Notes under the pieces: model-generated
Databases searched by the model: none
The model's input: only the letters and a program-made list of their open reading frames with translations
Told to the model about the DNA's origin: nothing
NCBI GenBank assembly: GCA_948470475.1
Contig: OX419335.1
Location: 39,276,303-39,340,302 of the forward strand
Origin: Galaxea fascicularis
Taxonomy: Eukaryota > Cnidaria > Anthozoa > Scleractinia > Euphylliidae
Length of the DNA stretch: 64,000 nt
Direction of reading: 5' to 3'
Translations under genes and position numbers: made by a program
Shown here: piece after piece, positions 48,074-60,389 of the stretch
Position numbering within the stretch: the stretch's first letter is position 1
Layout: each line of letters begins with the position of its first letter

Positions 48074-48565
48074 TACAGCAAATTATTTTACATATATGGT
48101 AGAAACTGGTTGGTAGGCTTCCTAAAGAACGGAAAAATCTCTGTTCTGGGATAAACGTACGGGTTTTTTTTTTCTGACGATGGTATTGCGATTAATAAAG
48201 TATCTGGAGTAAAATGTTCTTTAGTTTTTTATCTTTAGCCAAACGAAAGTCGTGTGTCTGCAGCATGTGTTTCTTGGGGTTGAACTCCCGTGGTTATCCT
48301 TTCGAAATATCTAGTATACAGAAGAGTGCCGGTGCACAAAAATGTCCAGTTTAAGGGTGAAATGTTCAAGTATAAGAAACTGAAAAAGCAGCCGGTTTGC
48401 ATTTTTTCCCGAAATGTAGGCACTAACAGGGAAGAATTCGAGGGGCTTTTCTTTGACTGTGATTTTGTTTTGTCAGAGTTTCATGTTATTTAGTGAGATG
48501 GTGATTGCTCTTGGGATTGGATGAGTATACGCAAATATCGGATAATTCTTCAGTCGTTTTTTTTT

Positions 48566-49380
48566 TTAATCCTCCATCTCGTGGGTGTACATGTGTCTCC
48601 TTAAGTCCACTTTACGCATGAACGACACCCCACAATCATCACAAGAGAATGGCTTGAAACCTTTGTGCTTCCTACAGTGTGTAATCAGGTTAGATGACTG
48701 GCTGAAAGACTTGCCGCAGAAGCTGCACTGATGTGGCTTCTCGCCCGTGTGAATATACGTGTGTTTCTTCATATCAGATTTTTGATGAAATCTCTTGCTG
48801 CAGAAATGGCACTCGAACGGACGCGTGTCTGAATGGATCAGCATGTGCGTGGAGAGCGTGGAGGAACGCTTGAAACTTTTGCCGCACGTTTTGCACTGGA
48901 ATGGCTTCTTGCTCGAGTGCACAATCATATGCTGTTTCAAACTGATGGAATTGTTGAAGACTTTGTCGCACACGTCGCAGCGGTACAGCTGTTTTGTTAA
49001 AGCCTTTGTTTTTCGATCATTTCCTAGCGCTTGCTCTCTTACGAAACTACTGTTGGCGTAATTAACTTGTTGGCCATTTACCTTTTGAGAGTTTTCATCT
49101 GTTTGAGTTTTGTTATTTGTTATTCCTCCTTGTGGCATCAAGGCATTATAGAGTTGATACGCCCCCAGGGAATTCCCTAAAGGTATCCTAGGGGTATTGT
49201 TTTGAAGACGTCTCATTTCTGCCCACTGATGCATCCAGCGTGCAAATGACTCTGTTTCCCCGGGGCTCTGTTGAAAGCAATTCCACAGAGGTAAGGGTGA
49301 TGACCTCCAGAATGGGCGTTGTTGATGTTTTAAGGTGGAAAACGTTGGCAGAAATCGTCTCTCTGAATCCAGCGTCAAAC
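48566..49380 (-). CDS. gfi1-like: Gene B exon 4 (zinc fingers)
   Basis: 815 nt to TAA at 48566-48568. Acceptor TTACTGACCATTACTCAAG. A PFW motif precedes the fingers, as it does in gene A. Confidence 0.92.
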
Positions 49381-52300
49381 CTTGAGTAATGGTCAGTAAG
49401 AAAAAGTCAGGAAGACGTGATATTAAGGAGGCAAAGTTTAAGTAAGAAAAGATTATGTTTTTAAAATTGAGCTTTTCTGTCTATGACGAGTAATTGTAAT
49501 TCTATTCTGATTATTGTTTTATCAGCCCGCTTTATGATTGATGTATATAAAATAAATCACATATAAACTGCGAAGTGAAACGAAATGAAATCAAAAATGA
49601 TCCTCGCTGCTTTGAACGCAATTTATTGCGGGAACATTTATAGAGCCGTTCTTATGTTCCCGTGAAAGAGATGAGTGTGCATGATTTATACGAAATAAAT
49701 CATATATGAACTGCGGAAGTGGAATGACCTTCTCCTAGTGTCAGTGACTTCAAAGCTCAGCTGCATTGCCTTCTTCGCACACTTGCGTAAATAGCGCTCA
49801 CAACTGTGAGGACCAATATTCATTTCATACAAAAGTGCATATGTGGAAATATTACCTGTTGAATAAAAAGGCAGCCTGCTTTCCGTCTGGCAACTGTTCC
49901 CACCATTAATGAATGTGTCTGAACCAGACGTGTTATTGGTCATCTGCTCATCAGAGCACGCACTACTTTCACTTTCATCTATAGAAAAGAATAGGATGTA
50001 ACGTCTCTTGCTAAAACATTACCAGTCAGTTAATAAGGTTAAGAGACTATTTTAAAGTGCACAGTGATTAGCAACAGTAATGGCCATAATTGTACGGAGT
50101 ATTTGATATATGGACTTATTCTGACAGCGGTTATTTACTGAAAGGCGTGATGGGACGGCGGTCGCTCCAAAACGCGCTGTTATCAAGGAAAGTAACGTAG
50201 CCAGCTGGTTTGCAAAGCTAAAGCTGCGGTTACACGTTGAAACTTTTAGACGGAAACTTGTGTGCAATGGCGCTGAAAAATAAGTTTCAGCAGTCGTTGC
50301 ACCGTGTAACATAATGGGTCGAAACTTGTTGTCTCCAAATGTTGTTGTTCCGGTTTCTGATTGGCGTACGCAACGAAAATAGCGTAACAAGACTGAGCGA
50401 GACCAGTTTCACGAAGTGGTGTTACGTGGTGAATATCTTGTCTTTATCACCACTGCGATCACTCAGTGCGATCGTTGTAGACTAGAAATTAAAGCGGATC
50501 TATTTTTCGTGAAACATGTCTCACAACGGAAGTTCGAAAAAACTAACCATGTTACACGGTGCAACGCCTGCTGAAATCTGTTTCGCAGCGCCGTTGCAGA
50601 TAAGTTTCAGATAAAAGTTTCAACGTGTAACAGCGGTTTAAGTCACAAATGAGTGCAAAAGGAAGTAAACGGACCTCATGCCATTTAAGTTTTATCATGT
50701 TACAGTGAATGAAAGACCATGGGGCATGAATCTAGATACGCCGTTATGTTTATCTTCTCATTTCAGATAAAAAATCAATCGGGCAAATTAAACCTAGTTC
50801 TCTACTTTGTCTCAAAGTAGAGAAACAGGTTTCCTGTCACCAAGATTCAAACTCAACGAACCAAGTCTAAATTTAAAAACACACGTCTGTTTCGTCGCGG
50901 ACATTTTGTATTCGCTTACCAGTTCATATGACACTTGGGTTTCACCTACTTAGCAGGTAGCACTTAACCTCGCGACTCAACAAGTTGACGTCAATTCAAT
51001 TTCATTTATAACTTGAAACCGTCATGGGTTTCAAACTTTCGCTGGCCTAGTTTTAAAACAGTGAAATATGACTTGGAAATGGAACTCATGCAAGTCATTA
51101 AGTTGTTGTGTATTCCCCGCCACCTATCGAAAAATTCGGTAAGAATTTTCAACGTTAAAAGCAGCTTGACTGACGAGTTGTATTTCAGAAACCACCATAT
51201 CAGGCACCGTACGAGAAATCCTCTCTTGATGAAGGTATTTAAACAATAGTTTAACTACGCTAACGATAGAGGCATGAAAACGAATCTTAATCGCATACTA
51301 CTAAAACGTGTTACGAGATAGAAAACTGAAAATCTGAGTTATGAGCCCCCAGTCGTTTACAAGAATAACCCAGGTTTAATTAGAAATCCATTGTATAGCA
51401 GAGAGCATGGAGAGTACTATTGCACGGTTAATCTATCACAAATGTGTACGACATAAATCCAGAGGAACGTATGATCAGTATGAAATGAAGTAGAGGATTT
51501 TCTTCAGTGAGCAATCAACAGCGATATAATTAACGTCAAAACAAATTCTCGTCAAAACAAAAGAAAGAGGTGAGAGTAAGGGTAAATGACCAATTTGAGA
51601 ATTCACCTGTTTGGCCAAAACGTCAATCTCATGCAATAGAAATGCGACCTCAAATACGTTTCAACTGGCAATTTCTTTGGTAAATACCTCATCGATTCGT
51701 CGTTGATTTCTCTTTTTCTGACAAAAGTGATTAAGGACCAAGTGGTAATGCCAATCGGGAAATTCTGAACGAGGCCACGTAAAAACGCCAGTATTTGACA
51801 TTAATTCAGCTTTTGGCCTTTTTCGCCCGTGTAAACTGAGTTTCTTCGGATCTAATGAAGTAAAAGTACTTTAACAACAACTTAAAACATCTGTTCTGTG
51901 GCTTTCTTTTCTATCGATTGCAATATTCTCATTTGCTTTAAATTCTGTAGATTTCAGTCCTGGGGAAAATGGTATTACTGATTGAAGTCAGAGAAAACTA
52001 TTTTGGAAAATAAATCAAACTTTGTAAGTATGTTTCAGCGCGTTTTTAGAGATGCCAAAGAGGATCCGTGCGCAATAAATGCGTTAATACTATTTTAAAT
52101 TAATTTTTTAACCTGCATTAGAAAAACTCTTCACTGCTGCCTATAAACATTGTTTCAAGACTACATAGATGGAACTTCGATCAAGCCAGTGATATGACAC
52201 ACCTTTCGGCTGCAAAGAACACTCGAACACTATTTTGTCAAAATGAGTTTAATTTTCGTTTTCGAGTGACACTTTCTCCCAACACAGAACTAAAAATTCA

Positions 52301-55300
52301 GTATAGCTTTTAAATCTGTTATTCCGTTCACAAGGCCAGAAGGTGAGTCCATATTTTATGAGAAATCATATCGTTAGTTGTGTCATACAAATATCTCAGT
52401 GCCGGAGGTAAAATTGTTGAACTTTTAGGCTAACAAAGTACTTTTGATTAGAATAAAAATCACTAAAACATTCTTCTTAAAGAATACTGGAGGGCATACT
52501 TTGCGGTAATACCCTCACTTACTTAGTTCATTTAACTGAAACTCTATTAATACAGATCGCATACCATTAACTCCCTTTGTTTTTCCCAATCCATCACTGA
52601 ACTCCACCTTTGAAGAAACACTCTGTTTTATAAGAAACGATTTCGGCATTCCTAATAAATTACTGAGCCTCAGGTGCAGAACTGCCACCTTTGTTTCTTG
52701 TTCTATGGTCCAAAAGCTTCAGGGTGGGGTCTAATGAAGCCACCCGTACCATTTTGAAGGGATATTACGCCGTTATGCCTTGTTGTGATTGGGTACAAAG
52801 GACACTTACGACAATCTAAACGTTTATTGAGATGTTAGAAAAGCTGTTTATTTGGGAAAGATCCAAAATGAAACCGGCCACATTGACAGGCTCCTGCATG
52901 CCAAATAACACATCAGTAAATTGGTAGATTATTATCATATTTTTGCCCGTCGGTTAATCACATTATCAGTGAAATCTAACAAGTCAGAAGATATGGTCAG
53001 TTAGCGCGATGCTCAATTCACCCTCTACTCAAGATGTGTTAAATTTGGGTGTCGACCTCTTCAAGAAAGCACGTTTTAAGAAGAAAAAAGCCCAAATAAT
53101 TTAGCATACTTGCACAAGACAATATAAACCAAGAAGTAAAACGTTTCTTTCTTGATTATTATTTTGAGTTTTTCACACTAAATTATGTTTCACCTTTCAT
53201 GCCAGGTGGAAAGTCATGTAAGAGTTAGTTATTCATCTACAGATCGAAAAGAGTTCATCTCGAATGAAACTCAATATTCATTTGAACGTCTTCCTGATTC
53301 AAAGCATAAATTTCCGTTTCACAACGTACCTCTAATTCAATTAATGATCCTTTTCGCTCATTTTAGGGTAGCTGCTGGTTATATAATGCTTTAATTAGCA
53401 ATAAAATGACTTAACCACTTGCTCATCAAAACTGGAAAAAATATTTCAGATAGATGTTCCGATTTTTTTTTAAAAAAACTACATATAATGTGCGTTATAT
53501 ATGTACTCCTAACTATCTTCGACTTTCAAATTCAAAATCAGCTTCATGAAGTTCGTTTCCTTAGATTTTTAGTCAGATTTGTTGGAAGGTTTTCAAAATT
53601 GCCTCTTGCTAAACTGGCGACAGGTGGTCAGGAAGTGAATAAGATCTTTTAAACATTGTTTGTTTACGGATTCACACATGTGGTGAATCATAGAAATTTC
53701 AGAGAAATCACAGAAAAACAGCACCATATCAACAAAGCAAAGTAAAAACTCTGAATAACTCTCCCAACAAAGTAGACAACTATTCTCAGTGTTCAAAGCA
53801 AGACAACGCTGGACAAAGCAATTTTGTTTTTTTCTTGCATGAGTATGAAGGAGCACGTAATTCAAGTGCTTTCAAGGGTAGGATTTGCGCACACCGAGGT
53901 TTTAAGTCTTAGAGAAGGTCATATAGATTTCGTTTTATTCCATGAGAGAAAGGGACTGAAAATCAGTCCAAAAAATGTTTAGTCTGTAAGCGCTCAAGAA
54001 AAATTGTAATTAATTTTGTATAAGACTGCATGAAAATAAAAAGGACTTTCATATATCTTTATCCGTTATCTTGAGAAAAGTTGCAATTGTTTCATGCATT
54101 TCTAAGACATTTCAGTATTATCACTTGTTGATTTAACATGAAGCCAGAGAACATTTCAGAAATTTAAGGAAAACCTACAGGAAAACTGATAAAAGCAACA
54201 TCGCTTCACTTGATGGCAATTAGCCAACATTTCCAAATGCCGTGGACTGTAAAAGAAGCAGAATATATCTTAAGATTAATACATAACTTTAAAATAAACT
54301 CTTAAAAACAACGCAAAAATTTTTTAAAGTAAACAGAGATTTATAGTCTTTTTTGCAGATGAATCTCAAATTTTTTAGAGTGATATAGTCTTGTCTACAG
54401 AATTTCAAATTTTTTAAAGTGATCTTGTCCCGCAGAAGTGAGTCGTGCAAGATTTCATGTTTCTTATGACGAATGTAGTTGGAAGATTAAGTAAAATACA
54501 GTATAATGATTGCTTGGAAGACAACGAGTAACGAGTAGTGAGCGTTGTCCGTCAAAAAAAATATTCATCTTTCGCATCAACCTGAACGTAGTCTCTTTCG
54601 TTTGGTAGCCATTCATGATATGAGATAATAACATGGCAGAGGCGAGCCAATGAGAGCGTACTTTACAGCAGATTGTGTAGGTAGTAAGTATAAATAGCAG
54701 AATCACCGAAAATTTTAAATTATCTTATAACCTTAAAAGCTTTTGGGGTTTTTAATAAGTACCCTGAATTTAGTTGCTGTATCCAGCTAGTATCCTTTCA
54801 CACAAATTACATTTTCTTGAGAAATGTTACTTGTAGGTGACGAGAGAAAAAAAGGTACAATTTCGTGATTTACGTGTGAGACTGCGAATCGATGTCACTC
54901 ATACTACCATCACTCATACTATAGGCGCAAATCTCATCTCGCTGACCTGCCTACTTTCAAATTCTAATTTATATAAAATGAGTCCCTAGAAGAACCCACT
55001 CTGTCTCTTAAGGTGGCACTTAATTGTACAATACTCGCGTCTACCGTGGAAACAACATTTTCAAAAGCATTGCGAGTATAAAATGTCTTGAAATTTCATC
55101 AGTAAAATGGATGAGTAGAGTCGGGAGAGCGGCACACTTAAAATCGTAGAATTGGCGTCGCAAACATTCTGGCAAATTTTGACTAGCTTCCAAATTAAAG
55201 TAGTTTACAGAATTGGTAGAGGAAATGTTTGACTGTTAAGGCACCCAAAAGTCAGTAATTGCGTCCAGTTAAAAAATGAAAACAACAGTGGCTCCAGCTA

Positions 55301-58080
55301 GATCCATCTTCGCCTTATATCATCTCCTACGCTGAGGTGATGGATCGGCTTTCGTGCCGGCTTCGTGAACTGGCGTTGCAGAGTTGTTGCATCTTGCTAT
55401 CCGGGATGGCGTAGTCATTCGAGCCACATAAACGCCGAGGCACTGAAAATGTTTCAAATTTCCTCTTAAAAATTAATGAAACAAAGAAAGACAACATCCT
55501 CTTTAGCTGTGCTGTGCTAAAGGGCTCAAAACTATTCGTTAATTTTAACGACTACCCGAAATTCTGCCTGAAGATTCAGGTTAACCATGGTCCCAGTAAA
55601 CCACTGAATAAAAAAATTCCAAGCCTAGATGTATGAGATAAAACAGCGTTGTTATTAGTTTGATTGGTAAAATTCTTAAACTTTTTCTTTTCGAATAAAG
55701 ATTATGTCGCAGACTGCCGAATTATTTAGCATGCAACCTGGTTAAAACTAAACATGTTTACAAAAAAGAAAATCAGTACAGTTAGTACGAACAGCAAGTT
55801 TTTTTTTTCACTTCCCTTAACAAAACTAATTCTCTTGGTAGAATTTGTTTGTTAAGTAGAAATCAAAATTCAGCTTTTCCTGGAGATACCACAATGAACC
55901 AACGAAGAAACATTATTTAAAAAATGTCTGAACCAGAACTCAGTTTCGGTCGTAAATCACCAAAAATGTTGTGCAGGAGAAACAGTTTGATACATTACAT
56001 GTACATGTTATACTACTGTTATATTTGGTAGGCCAGTATTTTGCAAAATAATATGGAATATTTTTCATCTAAATGCTTTGAAAACATTCACTTGCTCGAC
56101 TTCTGTGACAGCACCCTCAAACCAAAATTCATTTGACTAACAAAGTCGCCTATTTTCTAATTCACCAAACAGAAAGAAATATTCCTGAATTTGAGCCGAA
56201 AGTCAGCCTAGATTTAAACAACCAAATCTTTGATGTTCACATAGATCTGCCATTCGCTTTGGATTCCGTTTTGTCCCCTGGCATTCTTCCCAATACTTGA
56301 AAGGCGTTGCTTTACGTGACACTTATAATTCAAATTTCTTCAATTTGCACTTTCTCTCAAGAAATTTCGACTACTGTTGCATCTTCTACCAATACAAATT
56401 TACCATCGCTATCGGCTTGATCATGGAATAAAGCAACAGAAGAGTTTGAAGGATAAAAATATAGTCGGTGCAATTGACACCTAAAGTGTTTTTCACAAGG
56501 TTACACTCTACATGACAACGAAACGAGCAAAATCTAAAACTTTCTATTAGACGTTTAAGTTTTCGCTGCGCCGAGTCTATACAGGTAGCTCTAGAAATGA
56601 AATTTTACTGTTCAGTGTACAAAAGCATGATCGAGATTTGAGACCCAACGACTAAAAATATGTTAAAATTGTTAGGTGTGGTAATCAGCGCTGTGTAATC
56701 ACTTAAAAGATGGTACCTTTCCAGGTTCTCTCTTAATGCTAGTTGAAAATGTACCCAAGTTTGAAGCATTGGGAAGTTTTAGTAATGTTTCCACAATCAT
56801 ACAATGCGCGCGTAATGATACTTTAAACTAATAAGACTTAAATAAGATGAAAACGGCCCATTAGGATGATAAATTCAAAATGTACTAAACATACCTCGGC
56901 ACTCGGCCTCTATTTAGCTTAATTAATTTTGAAAGCACACGGGGCATGCCACGCTGGAAACCAATTTAGACGTGACGGTTAAAATATTGTATTGAACGCG
57001 CAAATCAGTTATTAATTCAATGAAAATGGTGATTTCTTTACGGATTGAAATATTTAAGAAAGGAATTTTGAAACGTTTAGTTTTGGTTTTCCTAGCAGGC
57101 CATCAAAGGTACTCTTTTTCAAAAGATGGACATAACAGAGATAAAGCTAAGCAGCAGAAATGTCAACACAACGCCCAAGACTTCATGAAAACAACAGCCA
57201 CCAGTAAAATGTAAACAGGAAATTTTGCCATAAAATCAAGTGAAGAGCTTCTTTGGTGTCTTCCTCCAAATTTTTAAATAAACAAAGGAGGATATTTCTG
57301 GAAGACATTGTTATTTTTGAGGTTCGTAACAGAAAACATAGTTACTTTTCGTTCGTTCCCATTTGCGAAGCATGCCTAAATTATAGCCTGGCTTAATTCA
57401 AAGCTGTATCGGTTTGTGCTGAATCTGAAATTTACGATCTTCAGCCGGCCTTCGATGTGCTAAACATATTTTGTTTTGGAAACTTAGAGATCAGCAGAAC
57501 AAGATAACAAATCTGAAACATTAAATAACAGAAACGATAGCTGGTGCGCTGGGTTTACCTTCAGATTCGTTCTCACTACTGGTGTAAGCACCTGGCGAAT
57601 CATTGTCATCTTCAGCTGAAAATTCTTCTTGGGAGATCGCTTCTTCATCATTACTTTTCGGTTGATATTCTGATGTTTCAATCACCAGCGTAGAGTAGCT
57701 TTGTTTTCCTTAAACACCAGACAAAACAAGAAAGGCACACTATAGGAACCCGTAACTTTAGATTTTAAAGGTAAGTTAATTCAATCAAACTCTGGATCAC
57801 AGTCAAAGAGAGACAAATTTATTTCTAAAGTGACCCTGCACGTTGCGTGGATGAACACAAAACCTGCTCTGAAGATATAAGAAATGAGATCTTTGATGCG
57901 TAACGTTTAACGGGTACCGGGTACTGTTAACGGTGAAATGCACAAACCATAACAATGAGTCGAACCCTGAAAAATCACTACCAGCCATTTACCTTCGTAT
58001 ATTCCTTTCTCAACACCCTGCAGAGAGGCATCACTGGAAACTACAGCGGGCTTCGTGCGTACGAGAAAAGCTCTTGGCAT
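48566..58080 (-). CDS. gfi1-like: GFI1-like SNAG/C2H2 zinc-finger repressor, gene B (five fingers)
   Basis: Four coding exons on the minus strand join in phase 1: 58080-57993, 57708-57559, 49978-49856 and 49380-48566, giving 391 aa. Residues 1-8 are a SNAG motif (MPRAFLVR, with Ala for the usual Ser4). Exons 2 and 3 encode an acidic, Ser-rich stretch ([18 protein letters not shown] and [17 protein letters not shown]). Five C2H2 fingers start near residue 253. They align with GFI1 fingers 2-6; the STPHGLEVH finger seen in genes A and C is absent, replaced by a polar linker. Fingers equivalent to 3-5 keep [18 protein letters not shown] and SQSSNLITH. Drosophila Senseless and C. elegans PAG-3 likewise have fewer than six fingers. 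Intron 2 is 7.6 kb. Likely role: nuclear repressor at AATC sites. Confidence 0.9.
49856..49978 (-). CDS. gfi1-like: Gene B exon 3 (Ser/acidic)
   Basis: 123 nt between TTCTTTTCTATAG and ACAG|GTAATA, phase 1 on both sides. Continues the acidic run [12 protein letters not shown]. Confidence 0.78.
49979..57558 (-). other. Intron 2 of gene B (7.6 kb)
   Basis: Bounded by GTAAAC and TTCTTTTCTATAG. It contains the Harbinger-like MITE at 50222-50638, a degenerate triplication of AAATTTTTTAAAGTGAT-type units at about 54316-54430, and one GFI-type site at 53705. No exon was recognised in it. Confidence 0.7.
50219..50641. mobile_element. PIF/Harbinger-type MITE in gene B intron 2
   Basis: A 417-bp element (50222-50638). 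Its inverted ends are AGCTGCGGTTACACGTTGAA and AACCGCTGTTACACGTTGAA, with similarity running about 90 bp inward. It is flanked by TAA at 50219-50221 and 50639-50641, matching the TWA targets of this superfamily. No transposase. Confidence 0.72.
57559..57708 (-). CDS. gfi1-like: Gene B exon 2 (acidic)
   Basis: 150 nt, phase 1 on both sides. Acceptor TTTGTCTGGTGTTTAAG and donor GAAG|GTAAAC. The alternative AG ten bases downstream would hit a stop, so this acceptor is preferred. Confidence 0.75.
57993..58080 (-). CDS. gfi1-like: Gene B exon 1 (SNAG exon)
   Basis: 88 nt from the ATG to the donor GAAG|GTAAAT. The SNAG motif at the very N-terminus fixes the start. Confidence 0.88.
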
Positions 58081-58358
58081 TTTGATTTGGGTTCCTCCTC
58101 TGATATTTCTGGACGAAGACTTCAGTAGAGCTGACTTCTGCGCGCTTAACTAGGCGTTTTGCAGACGGCAGGTCTCGAAGACGTTACCACCGATCCTGTT
58201 TATCCACTTGTATAGGTTTTGCGCGCAGGAATTAAGATTGAACTTCACAGCTTCAGCTGGCGCCAGTGAGGACAGGTGCTTAGAGCTTGCAATTTGTCCA
58301 AGATTTGGTGAGGTTTTATCTGAGCCCACCTGCTTATTAACTATGCGCATGCAAAACG

Positions 58359-58366
58359 TTTATATA
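58359..58366 (-). promoter_or_regulatory. TATA box candidate of gene B
   Basis: TATATAAA on the minus strand, 280 bp before the gene B ATG. Confidence 0.4.
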
Positions 58367-58369
58367 TTG

Positions 58370-59638
58370 AGTTGCCATTTACTTGCTAAAACGCACTGAC
58401 ACTTTGTTGTCATCTTACTGCAGGACTCTTATTGAGAGCTGAAAACCAACGCCCACAGCCTACAAATGACCAAGAACGTGTCGTTAGGTGTCTTTATTTC
58501 GACCTCCACCGAATTCAGTTCTAAAGAAAGCTTGTTTGTTTTGCTTGACTATTATAAGCTCTTGCGCGAGGCACTTTCTTGTGCAAATGACGTCTTCAAT
58601 TATTAATTAAACAGCACTCGTAAAATGGTAAGTAAAAACCGCGAACTCCCCAACCGGTGGACGTAAGTGATTATTAAGACATAACTTGTTTACTTTTGAG
58701 TTGAGCTATGCTCCAAATAACCGATGCAAAGTTTTGGAAAGGAGGGAATGCCGTTTAAAAAACGTTATCCCATCACGGTATAAAATGTAAGTTTATCGAC
58801 GAAGTTTATGATAAGTGTCCAACTTTCCGGCTTAATACCAAGCTAGGACAATATCCGATTTAACTCCACAAACTTTATTTATTTTTCGATATCTGCATTG
58901 TTTAGTCAAGAACAAAGTTGTATCCCCCAAAAATAAAAGGGAAACTGCATTCATGAAACAATCAAAATGAATTTCCTTTCTGGTACCCGATTCGCATGTT
59001 GTCACGTAATCTGGAAGTGAAAATGTCTCTTGTTGCCATAGTAATTGAGTTACGGTCTTGCAAATTGGGTGCAAGTCACGTTCCTTAAACCGAATATCTC
59101 CTCAACTCGTCACTCGCTAGTCCAATTATCCGGTCATAACTTTTTTTGTCATGTACAGGAAACCCAAACAGTTTGATCACTGAAGTGGCTCCGAAAGCTT
59201 AGTAATACAATACTCTGCAAGCGAAGATTTCATTGAAATTATTTTTATGAATTATATCTTTACGATTGACTGGTCTTGTGAGAGACAGATTAAATGACTG
59301 AAGAAGCAATGACTGGGAAAGAAAGCCAGCCTTTTTAAAGTTTGTAAACCCCTAGTAGTAAACATTGAGCCATATGACTTAAATTTTGTTGAGTACGTTG
59401 GCGAATTCATCTGACAATTAATCAAATTCCCCGCCATCTTTCGGTTAAAAAGGGGGCTACTTGTTTCTCAAACGACAGTTTAAAACTAGACTATAAATGT
59501 ATGTAGAAACTAAATAAAAATACAAATAAAAAAAAGGCTAAAAGAAGAGGGTGCGAACAGGACACTCAGACCCATGCGATGCGCCCACCCATAGGAGTAT
59601 AATGTAGATAAAATAACAATAACAATAATAATAATAAT
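58370..59638. other. Intergenic between genes B and C (left part)
   Basis: No gene recognised. About 59510-59638 looks like the end of a dispersed repeat running into CAATAATAATAAT. Confidence 0.4.
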
Positions 59639-59729
59639 ATCGCTTTGATGAACCACACGATGTTTTTGAAGTTCATTTTTTAATGAAAACATGTTTCGGA
59701 TGAGACATCGTGTGGTTCATCAAAGCGAT
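59639..59729. repeat. Perfect 25-bp-arm hairpin
   Basis: ATCGCTTTGATGAACCACAC plus GATGT (59639-59663) is exactly complementary to 59705-59729, with a 41-bp loop. It lies between two AAT microsatellites. Confidence 0.85.
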
Positions 59730-59763
59730 CAAGCGATATCTTACTTCGTGCTATTACGAAGCC

Positions 59764-59764
<1 letters not shown>

Positions 59765-59815
<51 letters not shown>

Positions 59816-59845
59816 GGATAATAATAAGGATAATAAGGATAAAAG
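59765..59845. repeat. (TAA)n microsatellite with AAGGATAATAATAAGGATAA end
   Basis: About 16 TAA units, then interrupted by GGA-containing units to about 59840. Confidence 0.95.
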
Positions 59846-60179
59846 AAATAAGTAAAAAATAAGCTAACTGTGGTGGCACGGGCAACTTCGTGAGATGGAC
59901 CACGTACAGGCCAGATCTACATCATAACTGACATTAAGAGAGCCATAAAAATATTTATCAAAAAGGACTTAAAAGAGCCCGGGCCAGTGAAGCTGGGAAC
60001 TCATTTATTTGAGCTACTATAGCTAAAGCCTGCTAACAGTTAGTTCTGCTGCTCTTGCTCCTCGAATCTAAGTCATATTGCCGGTCTCAAGTTTCAATGG
60101 CATCTACAAATGTCTCAGTTAATGTAGATTGAAATTACTTGAAATTTATCAGCGACATCTGCTTCGTTTTAAACTTAAG

Positions 60180-60389
60180 AGGGTCCCCTATACTTTTTTC
60201 GTGAAACGTGATTGGGACTATTCTTTTCTCGTGAAACGTGATTTAGGTTTATTTGTTCATTCGTGATTCGTGATTGCCGATATTTGATGTTATCGTGAAC
60301 GTGAACGAAGTTTGGGAATTATCCGTGACGCGTGAACAGTCTCAATATTTTTACGTGAATGCATTTTCCAAAGTGGTATAGGGGACCCT
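60180..60389. mobile_element. TTAA-flanked MITE with CGTGA array
   Basis: Inverted ends AGGGTCCCCTATAC and GTATAGGGGACCCT bound about 210 bp. TTAA lies just outside each end (about 60175 and 60393), with a small length difference on the right. The body holds about eleven CGTGA words, mostly as close pairs (CGTGAAACGTGATT twice, CGTGATTCGTGATT, CGTGAACGTGAAC, CGTGACGCGTGAAC). TTAA targets suggest piggyBac or Kolobok. Confidence 0.7.
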
